Numbered from the stretch's first letter, positions 1 to 6,218 are shown. The stretch is 6,317 nucleotides of DNA from Flavobacterium psychrophilum (GCA_003243255.1 QFQM01000244.1:1-6317); one strand, 5' to 3'. Program-made: numbers and translations. The notes: generated by a model not told the origin, from the sequence alone.

Positions 1-321
1 CCCTGCATGAATAAATTTGGTAGCTGGCTTCATAATAACTTAATAATTGGTAAAAGTACGATTACAAAGATGCGGAATATTCGGTTACAGACCTCATGCC
101 CGGAACAGTTCATCCAACGTAAAAACTTCTCCTGATTCACCACTTAAAATCCGGATTTCCAGTTTAACAGAAGCTTAACCTTACAACAGAAATAAGCTGT
201 AACATTTCTGAAACCCTGATCAGCACTATGTTTCACGCAACCTACACAGCCCACCCAAGCCCTTCAATGTGCGAAAACCTTCGTATTACTTATCATGAAC
301 CTTCCGTCCTTACCAATTGGC
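1..321. other. Gene-free region upstream of first PepSY-like gene
   Basis: I find no convincing coding sequence here on either strand. The longest plus-strand reading is about 42 codons (7-135) and resembles nothing I recognise. A perfect TAnnTTTG match sits at 12-19, but its -33 partner would lie outside the window and no gene follows for nearly 400 bp, so I do not call it a promoter. Positions 193-207 are identical over 15 bases to the stop-codon region of the PepSY-like gene ending at 5660, which may mark the remains of a lost paralogue or may be chance. Confidence 0.5.
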
Positions 322-352
322 TTGCCACTTATCTATACCCGACATACTTTTG
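322..352 (+). promoter_or_regulatory. Bacteroidota-type promoter for the 402-836 gene
   Basis: A TTG (-33 element) at 322-324 is followed, after a 20-nt spacer, by TACTTTTG at 345-352, an exact match to the Bacteroidota -7 consensus TAnnTTTG. Transcription would begin about 356-360, giving a leader of roughly 42-46 nt before the ATG at 402. The element match, the spacing and the position in front of a gene with no other upstream candidate all agree. The transcription start itself is inferred. Confidence 0.65.
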
Positions 353-387
353 AGTCGTTAACATTCGTTACTTGTTCATCTAATTTT

Positions 388-401
388 AAAAAAGTAAAGC
401 C
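388..401 (+). promoter_or_regulatory. A-rich translation initiation region shared with the 5193 gene
   Basis: The sequence AAAAAAGTAAAGCC directly precedes the ATG at 402. The paralogue at 5193 has the same sequence with one C-to-T change (5178-5192). TAAAG is at best a poor Shine-Dalgarno match and sits only two bases from the start codon, so an A-rich, weakly structured ribosome-binding region of the kind common in Bacteroidota is the likelier role. It supports 402 as the start. Confidence 0.5.
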
Positions 402-836
402 ATGAAAAAAGTATTAATGATCATTTGCGCTGCTCTGTTAGGAGCTGCCGCTTACGCTGCCCCCGATCCAAACGAAAAAGTATTAAAGTCATTCCGCGAA
501 ACATTTACACAAGCTGAAGAGGTAAAGTGGGACGAAACTGACGACTACTTCACCGTTAGCTTTGTAAGTGCAGGCATCCGCTCTAAAGTCAATTATGATA
601 AAGAAGGAAATATGTTGAGTTCTATTCGTTATTACTCTCCTCAACTGCTTCCGCTGAATATTTTCAATAAATTGAAGAAAGAACACCAGAAAAAGAACCT
701 GTTTGGCGTAACAGAAGTTACATCAGGAAACGATGTAACCTATTATGTGAAAATGGAAGACGGTAAACATTGGTTCACCCTCAAAGTAGACGAGTCAGGA
801 AATTCAATGGTATTTGAGAAATACAAGAAAGGTTAG
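402..836 (+). CDS. Small secreted PepSY-like protein
   Basis: This 144-residue protein starts with a clear signal peptide: KK at 2-3, a hydrophobic stretch at 4-17, and a likely signal peptidase I site after AYA (residue 19). The mature part of about 125 residues carries the pattern F-x3-F-x2-A-x2-V-x-W (31-43), alternating beta-like segments, and a turn Y-D-K-E-G-N (65-70) followed by a strand. This is the layout of the Bacteroidota PepSY-like (BLIP-like, Pfam PepSY_like) family, whose function is unknown. I infer a periplasmic or outer-surface location. Two paralogues lie at 5193 and 5758 and share the W pattern, the x-EG/DG-x turn and the L-P-(L/I) motif near residue 83-85. It has its own promoter and is probably monocistronic, because asnB converges on it 36 bp downstream. 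The family call rests on pattern recognition only. Confidence 0.8.
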   Translation: MKKVLMIICAALLGAAAYAAPDPNEKVLKSFRETFTQAEEVKWDETDDYFTVSFVSAGIRSKVNYDKEGNMLSSIRYYSPQLLPLNIFNKLKKEHQKKNLFGVTEVTSGNDVTYYVKMEDGKHWFTLKVDESGNSMVFEKYKKG

Positions 837-872
837 CCGGGAGGCCGGGCGGGTTTCAGCCATTTCTTCAGT

Positions 873-2717
873 CTAATGTAGTAACGTTCCGGCCACCAGG
901 TATCTCCAATCAAAATTATCAGCCGCATGGGTTTCCTGCGGCTGTATTTTTTTATCCAATACCCCAGGCTTCAATATCCCTTTTTTGACCAGCACGCTTT
1001 GCGCTTCACGGATATAACCGGCCAGCCGCTTGTCCTGCATCCAGAGTTGCTGGGGAGGTTCAAACCCAACCTTGTCTTTTCGCCACACGATGGATGGAGG
1101 CAATGCCTGCTCCATACTTTTTCGTAATACCCACTTGGTATACCCATCGCGTATTTTATAACCGGCAGGCAGGGAGAAAACAAAAGCCACCAGTTCATGA
1201 AACAGAAAAGGCAACCTTACTTCCCGGCCATGGGCCATAGAATTGCGGTCGGCGTAACGAAGCAGCTCTTCCAATCCATTCAGGAAGGCATTATAATATA
1301 GTGCTCCGTTCAGCGTAGGCACATGAGGCATATCATAATAAGAAATGCCATAAGCATCCACAAACCCGCTGTTCAGGTCGGCATGTCTCCGTTGTTGCCG
1401 CTCACGCTGACGCACCAGATAGGTCTCGGCAAAGTGAGGCAACCGGGCCGCCAGCTTGTGCTGCCAGCCCCACAGATTTCCATGACCGGCCTCAGCCACT
1501 TGTTGCAGCTCATTGCGAAGCAGCGGCTTGTTTTGCCGGTACAGCTCACGCCAATACCAGGGATAATATTTAGAATATCCACCCAGAATCTCATCAGCCC
1601 CCTGACCATCCAGCAACACGGTTACCCCATGCTCCTTGGCCAGGGCAAACACCCCGAATTGTGCAGCAATACTGGCCGATTGGAAAGGCTCTTCCTGGTG
1701 ATAACAAACACGTTCAAAGTCTTGGAGAAGGTGATCAACACCAGGTTGCACCTGGTGATTGGCTACGCCAAACTGGTTAGCCGTTAACCCGATCTGAGCC
1801 GACTCATCGCGGACAAAGCCGGGGAAAACCGCCGAAAAAGACTGTAAAGAAGCCGGCCGCTCAGCAGCCTGATGTATACAGGCCAATACAGAAGCACTAT
1901 CAAGCCCGCCACTGAGCGAAGTACCTACTGGCACATCACTGCGCAACCGGCGGTTGACAGACAAAGACAACAGTTCCCTCAATTGCTCTGCAGCAGCCTT
2001 GTCGTCGATAGCAACAGTATTATCAAGATCAATATCCCAATAGGATTGCAGTGTCATAGCCTCCTTCCGGGCTTCGTACAATAAAAAATGCCGGGCCGGT
2101 AGCTTCCTGATATTCTTATAGAAAGTCTCACCTGCATCCTTGGGATTCTGTACATATCCCAGTGTGAGATAATTGAACAGCATCTGTTCATTCATCTCCT
2201 TTCCTATGCCAAGAGCCCACAAAGCCTTCATTTCACTGGCGAAAAAAAACTGCTCCCTGTTCACATAATAAAAGAATGGCTTCTCCCCAAAACGGTCGCG
2301 CGCAGCAAATAACTGCCGCTTTTGCTCATCCCAGATAGCGAAGGCAAACATGCCGTCAAACTGCAGCAAACAATCAGTACCCCAGGCATCATAAGCCGCC
2401 AGGATCACTTCCGTATCCGATTGCGACCGGAAACGGTAACCTTGTTGCTCCAGGGTATCTTTTATCTCCCTGTAGTTATATATCTCCCCATTATATACAA
2501 TGGAATAACGATCGCCATAGTGCATGGGCTGAGCGCCCAGCGGGCTAAGATCAATGATGGATAGCCGGCGATGCCCTAATATAACATCTCCTCCCGGAGA
2601 AGTCCAGTGAGCAGTTCCGTCGGGCCCACGGTGAGCAAGCGCATCAGTCATACTGATAATACGCTCTACCGATGCCAACGCGGGATTCATAGCAATGATG
2701 CCGGCAATACCACACAT
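873..2717 (-). CDS. asnB: Asparagine synthetase, glutamine-hydrolysing
   Basis: This cytoplasmic enzyme makes asparagine from aspartate, glutamine and ATP. The 614-residue protein begins MCGIAG, so Met removal exposes the nucleophile Cys2. The N-terminal glutaminase (Ntn-type) domain shows HRGPDG (29-34), GHRRLSIID (48-56), YNGEIYN (75-81) and SDTE (100-103), which supply the expected Arg51, Asn76, Glu78 and Asp101. The C-terminal synthetase domain has the ATP pyrophosphate loop SGGLDS (269-274), the LDGQGADE segment with GGY (369-381), RYADRNSMAHGREVR (487-501), and a late WRKDKVGF (545-552). The domains look complete and intact. The ATG at 2717 is fixed by the need for Cys at position 2. 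The gene lies 20 bp after a DUF2911 lipoprotein gene and is probably the last gene of that operon. An aminotransfer role on another acceptor (some AsnB-like proteins modify peptides or sugars) cannot be excluded, but all the canonical motifs favour true asparagine synthesis. Confidence 0.95.
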   Translation of the reverse strand: MCGIAGIIAMNPALASVERIISMTDALAHRGPDGTAHWTSPGGDVILGHRRLSIIDLSPLGAQPMHYGDRYSIVYNGEIYNYREIKDTLEQQGYRFRSQSDTEVILAAYDAWGTDCLLQFDGMFAFAIWDEQKRQLFAARDRFGEKPFFYYVNREQFFFASEMKALWALGIGKEMNEQMLFNYLTLGYVQNPKDAGETFYKNIRKLPARHFLLYEARKEAMTLQSYWDIDLDNTVAIDDKAAAEQLRELLSLSVNRRLRSDVPVGTSLSGGLDSASVLACIHQAAERPASLQSFSAVFPGFVRDESAQIGLTANQFGVANHQVQPGVDHLLQDFERVCYHQEEPFQSASIAAQFGVFALAKEHGVTVLLDGQGADEILGGYSKYYPWYWRELYRQNKPLLRNELQQVAEAGHGNLWGWQHKLAARLPHFAETYLVRQRERQQRRHADLNSGFVDAYGISYYDMPHVPTLNGALYYNAFLNGLEELLRYADRNSMAHGREVRLPFLFHELVAFVFSLPAGYKIRDGYTKWVLRKSMEQALPPSIVWRKDKVGFEPPQQLWMQDKRLAGYIREAQSVLVKKGILKPGVLDKKIQPQETHAADNFDWRYLVAGTLLH

Positions 2718-2737
2718 AGTGGCTCAAGATACAACAC

Positions 2738-3373
2738 TTAGAAAGTAAAAGGCAACTTAGCGCGAACGCTATCCCATTCCATGACGAGCTCAGCCCCTGT
2801 ACCGGCCTTTTCAAACTCCATGGTAAAAACCTCAAATGGATAATTCGTCCTGTTGATAGGAATAGTAAACTTATAAGCGTCTTTGGCAGAGTCGATCTTT
2901 AGTCCCCAGGTAAACAGGTCGCTGTTCAACACAAGAGTCCATTCCTTTTCAAAAGGAATACAGTACAACACATAACGACCCTTCCCCACCTTCTTGCCTT
3001 CCACCGTTACATCCTTGAAAAATTCAATCTCAGTAGCTTCATTGGCGCCCAGCCTCCAGGGATTACCATATTTCAGCACATCGCCAAAAATAGTACGGCC
3101 GCTTTTTTGAGGGCGACTATAGATTACCCGTGCCACCAGTGGCTCCTGCACATTCCTGGACATCTTCAACTTGGGATAATCAACCGGGTAGTACGCCATG
3201 TCCATGGGCGATTTATCAACCCCTAAAGGCAGCTGTTTATCAGTAGGGGTTCCTATGGCTGGATTAATGGTTACCTGGTTGCTGCCATTGACAGGTTTGT
3301 CCTTACAAGACCATAACATGCCGGAAAAGCCGATCAGGAATAAAAAGCCTTTGAATTTACTGGTGTTGCACAT
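2738..3373 (-). CDS. DUF2911 domain lipoprotein
   Basis: This 211-residue protein has a lipoprotein signal: Lys7 and Lys9, a hydrophobic stretch (10-20) and a lipobox L-W-S-C ending at Cys23. It is therefore probably lipid-anchored in the periplasm or outer membrane. After a Ser/Asn/Pro-rich linker (about 28-50), the DUF2911 domain covers roughly 52-211. Recognisable segments are DKSPMDMAYYPVDYP (53-67), RVIYSRP (82-88), GRTIFG (92-97), WRLGANEATEIE (106-117) and KGRYVLY (131-137). DUF2911 is a Bacteroidota-rich family of unknown function, and I infer no enzymatic activity. The gene is the middle one of a compact minus-strand group, 23 bp after a paralogous DUF2911 gene and 20 bp before asnB. 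Compared with that paralogue it has the longer linker and the lipid anchor, so the pair seems to deliver the same fold to two places in the envelope. Confidence 0.88.
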   Translation of the reverse strand: MCNTSKFKGFLFLIGFSGMLWSCKDKPVNGSNQVTINPAIGTPTDKQLPLGVDKSPMDMAYYPVDYPKLKMSRNVQEPLVARVIYSRPQKSGRTIFGDVLKYGNPWRLGANEATEIEFFKDVTVEGKKVGKGRYVLYCIPFEKEWTLVLNSDLFTWGLKIDSAKDAYKFTIPINRTNYPFEVFTMEFEKAGTGAELVMEWDSVRAKLPFTF

Positions 3374-3396
3374 AAATGAATAAATAACGGTATAGA

Positions 3397-3984
3397 TCAG
3401 TTAGACTGAAAATTAAACGGAACCAACGCCCTTACATTGTCCCACGAAATGGCCAGGTTAATACCAGTGCTGTCCTTTTCAAACTGCATGGTAAAAGCTT
3501 CAGCCGCTTCCGGTATTTTCTGAGCCGGCACATCTACCCGCAACACATCCTTTTTCTCATCATATTGAAACGCCCCCCAGATATCAGTTTCCTTATTGAA
3601 AATAATGGTCCATTTATCCGGGAAAGGAATAGCATATAAAGTATAGCGCCCTTTCTTTACCTTAACGTCCGAACCGCACTTCGCATCCTTGTACAGCTCG
3701 ATCTCCGTAGCCTCATTAGCCCCAAGCCGCCATATCTGCCCATACTCCACCAACTCCCCGAAAACAGAACGGCCATTTTTCAGCGGCCGGCTGTAAATGA
3801 TCCGGGCCAGCAGCGGCTCATTCGCCTTGTTCTGAATCTTCAACACCGGGTAATTCACCGGATAATAAGCCATGTCCATGGGCGACTTATCGATGGCCGG
3901 CGGCTTATATTGAGCCAAAGAAGCCGAGGCATAAAAAGTTAACAGGAACAACAGGGACTTCACTTGCTTCATAACCATCATCAT
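3397..3984 (-). CDS. Secreted DUF2911 domain protein
   Basis: This is a 195-residue paralogue of the next gene in the operon. It has a signal peptide (hydrophobic 10-21, cleavage likely after SLA at residue 24) and no lipobox, so the mature protein should be soluble in the periplasm or outside the cell. The domain carries DKSPMDMAYYPVNYP (32-46), RIIYSRP (61-67), GRSVFG (71-76), WRLGANEATEIE (85-96) and KKGRYTLY (110-117). Function is unknown. The reading frame opens MMMVMKQVK. The fifth-codon ATG (3970-3972) gives a more typical signal peptide and more room after the promoter, and may be the true start, shortening the protein to 191 residues. The gene is the first of the probable operon DUF2911, DUF2911, asnB, with a promoter directly upstream. 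Confidence 0.88.
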   Translation of the reverse strand: MMMVMKQVKSLLFLLTFYASASLAQYKPPAIDKSPMDMAYYPVNYPVLKIQNKANEPLLARIIYSRPLKNGRSVFGELVEYGQIWRLGANEATEIELYKDAKCGSDVKVKKGRYTLYAIPFPDKWTIIFNKETDIWGAFQYDEKKDVLRVDVPAQKIPEAAEAFTMQFEKDSTGINLAISWDNVRALVPFNFQSN

Positions 3985-3992
3985 TTAAGCGG

Positions 3993-4021
3993 CAAAAATA
4001 ACAGATTACTACAGAACTCAA
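3993..4021 (-). promoter_or_regulatory. Bacteroidota-type promoter for the DUF2911-DUF2911-asnB operon
   Basis: Read on the minus strand, TTG (4021-4019) is followed after 18 nt by TATTTTTG (4000-3993), an exact TAnnTTTG match. Transcription would start near 3985-3989. That leaves almost no leader before the ATG at 3984, or about 13-17 nt before the alternative ATG at 3972. The position immediately upstream of the first gene of a tightly spaced group supports the call. Confidence 0.6.
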
Positions 4022-4139
4022 TGGCTTTTACAGGATCGGTGAAACATACTATAATCAAGGTCGTTGCAGGAAAAAATACATAAATAAGACTCCCTGACCT
4101 GCGCATGCTCCTGTTTCCCTCAATTAAAAACAGATTAAA

Positions 4140-4736
4140 CTAATTTTCACTATCGAGGCCTTCCAGTGCCGACCATGCAAACCTTTTTACAGCCGGGAAG
4201 AAAACATCATAGCATTCCTGTAAAGCATCATAATGTTTTTCAAACAACCGGAAAGCCTCGCTGCTATCAGAAAGATACATCGCCCTCCGCACCAGCCCCT
4301 GGAAACTATGATCGATACTCTCCCGGTTGCCATAATTATTTAGCCAGTTGTGCTTCTTCATATACGGGTAAAGCTGGCTGAATGGTTGTGGAAAAATGGA
4401 AGTATACTGGTCCAGCGTTGCGTACACCTCCTGAGAAAAAGCATACAACCTGTTGCCGGTAAACTGTTGTGTATCCCTTGCCAGGAAGTGATCATATACA
4501 ACATCTACAAAAGCTCCGCTGTACAGGCGGTAAGAGGGACGGAAGATCTCTTTGGCTACAGCCGTAGCTTCATGTTCGTCCGTAAAGCTATCGATAGCCC
4601 GGTGCAAAACGATACCCTTGCGAACATCAGCCGGGTAATCAAACTGCTTTTTGCCCTTTACATAATCGCTGATAAGATTGCCCACCAGTACGGCAGGAAT
4701 ATTAAAAGACAGGTATGCATGGGCCAGATAATTCAC
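4140..4736 (-). CDS. acpH: Probable acyl-carrier-protein phosphodiesterase
   Basis: The 198-residue protein belongs to the AcpH (DUF479) family, which hydrolyses the 4'-phosphopantetheine arm from holo-ACP in the cytoplasm and counters holo-ACP synthase. The N-terminus MNYLAHAYLS corresponds to the known MNFLAHLHLA start of the E. coli enzyme. It is followed by GNLISDYVKG (19-28), LHRAIDSFTDEH (44-55) and DHFLARD (82-88), which contain the conserved His and Asp residues of this metal-dependent, HD-like family. Length and motif order are as expected. The start codon is GTG, chosen because translation from it gives the conserved family N-terminus. The gene is separated from the downstream DUF2911 operon by 155 bp and has no obvious Shine-Dalgarno or TAnnTTTG promoter, so its promoter is unidentified. 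I am sure of the family. The physiological role in Bacteroidota is inferred from the E. coli enzyme. Confidence 0.85.
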   Translation of the reverse strand: MNYLAHAYLSFNIPAVLVGNLISDYVKGKKQFDYPADVRKGIVLHRAIDSFTDEHEATAVAKEIFRPSYRLYSGAFVDVVYDHFLARDTQQFTGNRLYAFSQEVYATLDQYTSIFPQPFSQLYPYMKKHNWLNNYGNRESIDHSFQGLVRRAMYLSDSSEAFRLFEKHYDALQECYDVFFPAVKRFAWSALEGLDSEN

Positions 4737-4826
4737 AACACGTAAATATTGAAGCGATTATATTACAATTTACAGGATTTTAACATCCCTTGCAGTTCAT
4801 AAAACTTGTTAAAAGCGTTAAAATTT

Positions 4827-4924
4827 TGTGATGAATGGTAAGACGATCTATCACATTGAAAAAGGATCATTTTCATCACATCCTTATGTGATATGCCATC
4901 CCCGCTTTTGGTGATGCATGTGAT
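4827..4924. repeat. Cluster of TGTGAT/ATCACA boxes
   Basis: Four copies of TGTGAT in either orientation lie within 98 bp: TGTGAT at 4827-4832, ATCACAT at 4850-4856, the perfect inverted pair ATCACAT-cctt-ATGTGAT at 4875-4892 (counted here as two boxes), and ATGTGAT at 4918-4924, making five boxes in total. A partial GTGATG lies at 4911-4916. In addition, TGTGATGAA (4827-4835) is the exact reverse complement of 4872-4880. Half-sites of this kind resemble those of CRP/FNR-family regulators, although the spacings do not fit the classical TGTGA-N6-TCACA arrangement. The cluster lies 91-188 bp upstream of acpH and about 270-365 bp upstream of the 5193 gene. A role as an operator array is inference. 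Confidence 0.5.
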
Positions 4925-5044
4925 ACACGAGGTAACCCATGCCTTGATCAATGACCACTTAACTTTTCTTTAAGAATAAATAACACTTTCTCTTCAAACC
5001 CTTCACCAGCAATACTTTCAGAGGATTTTAGAACAACAGTCAAA

Positions 5045-5054
5045 GTAACGTTAC
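5045..5054. promoter_or_regulatory. Palindrome GTAACGTTAC, possible operator
   Basis: This perfect 10-bp palindrome lies about 50 bp upstream of the -33 element of the promoter at 5106-5137, a plausible position for an activator site. A single 10-bp palindrome is weak evidence and no regulator is identified. Confidence 0.25.
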
Positions 5055-5105
5055 CTAACGCAGATTAACCTGCATTAACAAAGGCCGCCATTAGTCACTA
5101 TTCAC

Positions 5106-5137
5106 TTGGATAGCCATTGTAACCTCTGCTAATTTTG
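5106..5137 (+). promoter_or_regulatory. Bacteroidota-type promoter for the PepSY-like gene pair
   Basis: TTG (5106-5108), a 21-nt spacer and TAATTTTG (5130-5137) match the Bacteroidota promoter, the -7 element exactly. Transcription would start near 5141-5145, giving a leader of about 50 nt before the ATG at 5193. It is organised like the promoter of the paralogous gene at 402, which has a 20-nt spacer and a leader of about 44 nt. Confidence 0.65.
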
Positions 5138-5177
5138 TGGCGTCTTAAAAAACAAATAGACCATAGTCATTAAAAAC

Positions 5178-5192
5178 AAAAAAAGTAAAGTC
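5178..5192 (+). promoter_or_regulatory. A-rich translation initiation region
   Basis: AAAAAAAGTAAAGTC abuts the ATG at 5193 and differs at a single position from the region before the paralogue at 402, apart from one extra A. The third paralogue, at 5758, lacks it. The conservation suggests either recent common ancestry of the two 5' ends or selection on translation initiation. Confidence 0.5.
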
Positions 5193-5660
5193 ATGAAAAA
5201 GTTATTCATTGCCCTTATGATGTTGATCAGTGCGATCAGCTATGCAGGAACACCAATCGATGGAGAAAAAGTAGCCCGTCATTTACAAGTAGCGCTGGAA
5301 AAAGAATTTGCAGGAGCACAGTACATAGTATGGCAGTCGATCAAAGAACACGACATCTACCATGCAAAATTCATTTACAACAACGAACAGGTAAATGCAT
5401 TCTTTGAACAAGACGGCAACCTGCTGGCAATTGGTCGCTTCATTGCACCCGCCACATTGCCCTTATCCATTGTTAAAAGCATTAACAACAAGTATCCTGA
5501 ACTCGAAATGAAAGATGCTATCGAGTACACCAAGTCAGGTGAAACCAGCTATGTTATTACACTGGAGAACGAAAAAGTACGCACCGTAATACAGGCATAT
5601 AACAGCGGTAACCTGTACGTATTTAAAAAAGAAAAAAAGAATTTAGCCACTAAGCTGTAA
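5193..5660 (+). CDS. Small secreted PepSY-like protein
   Basis: This 155-residue protein has a signal peptide (KK at 2-3, hydrophobic 4-16, likely cleavage after SYA at residue 18). The mature domain contains L-x3-F-x-G-A-x3-V-W (35-47), the turn Q-D-G-N (73-76) and T-L-P-L-S-I (88-93). A Lys-rich tail follows (145-155, KKEKKNLATKL). The residue pattern F-A-G-A-Q, then W five or six residues on, is shared with the protein at 5758. I therefore assign it to the same PepSY-like (BLIP-like) secreted family as the genes at 402 and 5758. Function is unknown and the location is probably periplasmic or extracellular. It has its own promoter and is followed after 97 bp by the next paralogue with no terminator between them, so the two may be cotranscribed. 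Confidence 0.78.
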   Translation: MKKLFIALMMLISAISYAGTPIDGEKVARHLQVALEKEFAGAQYIVWQSIKEHDIYHAKFIYNNEQVNAFFEQDGNLLAIGRFIAPATLPLSIVKSINNKYPELEMKDAIEYTKSGETSYVITLENEKVRTVIQAYNSGNLYVFKKEKKNLATKL

Positions 5661-5757
5661 CATTTGAAAAAAACCTGCGTCTGATAATAGTGAAGGGCAA
5701 TTGGAGAGTGTAGCAGCAAAAAAAGAAATTAACATAACTCATATAAAATAGTATAGC

Positions 5758-6210
5758 ATGAAAAAGACAATCTTAGTTTGGGCATTAATGTTAACAGTAG
5801 GAATAAGTTCCTCTTTTGCCCGCTACACAGAAACAGTTAGCCAACAAGTAGTCAACGCATTTAAGAAAGACTTTGCCGGAGCACAGGAAATAAGCTGGGA
5901 AAGCGGTAAAGAATTCGCCAAGGTCACTTTCAAACTCAACGACCAGGTAATGTTCGCTTATTACTCCAAAGAAGGAGAACTGGTAGCCGCAACCCGTAAC
6001 ATCCTGTCATCACAACTGCCCATCAACCTGCAGGCAGACCTCAGGAAAACCTACGGCGCCTACTGGATCACCGACCTCTTTGAAATGGCAGCCAACAACA
6101 ACACAAGTTATTATGTAACACTGCAAAACGGTGATCAACAGGTAATTCTAAAGGCAAGCGCTTCAACAGGCTGGGAAACATTCAGGAAAGAAAAGAAAGC
6201 AGTACAATAA
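5758..6210 (+). CDS. Small secreted PepSY-like protein
   Basis: This is a 150-residue protein with a signal peptide (KK at 2-3, hydrophobic 4-16, likely cleavage after SFA at residue 21). The mature domain has F-x3-F-A-G-A-Q-E-I-x-W (35-47), a K-E-G-E turn (71-74), Q-L-P-I-N (86-90), a T-S-Y-Y-V-T-L strand (116-122) and a Lys-rich end RKEKK (143-147). It belongs to the same secreted PepSY-like family as the genes at 402 and 5193, and resembles the 5193 product most in the FAGAQ segment. No function is established. The gap from the preceding gene is 97 bp without a convincing promoter or terminator, so a two-gene transcript ending at the hairpin at 6247-6274 is likely. No Shine-Dalgarno is seen; the bases before the start are A/T-rich. 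Confidence 0.78.
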   Translation: MKKTILVWALMLTVGISSSFARYTETVSQQVVNAFKKDFAGAQEISWESGKEFAKVTFKLNDQVMFAYYSKEGELVAATRNILSSQLPINLQADLRKTYGAYWITDLFEMAANNNTSYYVTLQNGDQQVILKASASTGWETFRKEKKAVQ

Positions 6211-6218
6211 AACGGTTT

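Larger units (their letters stand above)
4737..5105. other. Divergent intergenic region, acpH / PepSY-like gene pair
   Basis: This stretch separates acpH (minus) from the PepSY-like pair (plus). A 62-codon minus-strand frame (4763-4951) looks accidental: it has no recognisable domain or signal, and it overlaps repeated TGTGAT-type boxes. The recognisable contents are the box cluster at 4827-4924, a TTCTT-T-AAGAA inverted repeat near 4966-4976 and the palindrome GTAACGTTAC at 5045-5054. I could not identify an acpH promoter here. Confidence 0.5.

Noticed and set aside
7..135. 42-codon plus-strand frame near the left edge
   Set aside because: Too short, with an unfamiliar sequence. The TAAATTTG at 12-19 lies inside the frame, after its start codon, so it cannot serve as its promoter.
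837..872. Terminator in the convergent gap between the 402-836 gene and asnB
   Set aside because: Only a CCGG-GAGG-CCGG mini-stem is present, with no T-run; I see no credible hairpin in either direction.
1323..1787. 154-codon frame antisense to asnB
   Set aside because: It lies wholly inside asnB, which has all its catalytic motifs; the frame's product resembles no family I know.
4111..4133. CTGTTT/AAACAG inverted repeat just after the acpH stop
   Set aside because: A six-pair AT-rich stem with an 11-base loop and no T-run after it on the minus strand is too weak to call a terminator.
4350..4745. 131-codon frame antisense to acpH
   Set aside because: It overlaps nearly the whole N-terminal half of a motif-complete acpH, and no domain or start signal supports it.
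4763..4951. 62-codon minus-strand frame upstream of acpH
   Set aside because: No recognisable domain, signal or start region; it overlaps the TGTGAT-box cluster, and its length is easily reached by chance.
5663..5692. Possible promoter between the two linked PepSY-like genes (TTTG, 18 nt, TAATAGTG)
   Set aside because: The -7 element has two mismatches at key T positions, so cotranscription from the 5106-5137 promoter is the simpler reading.
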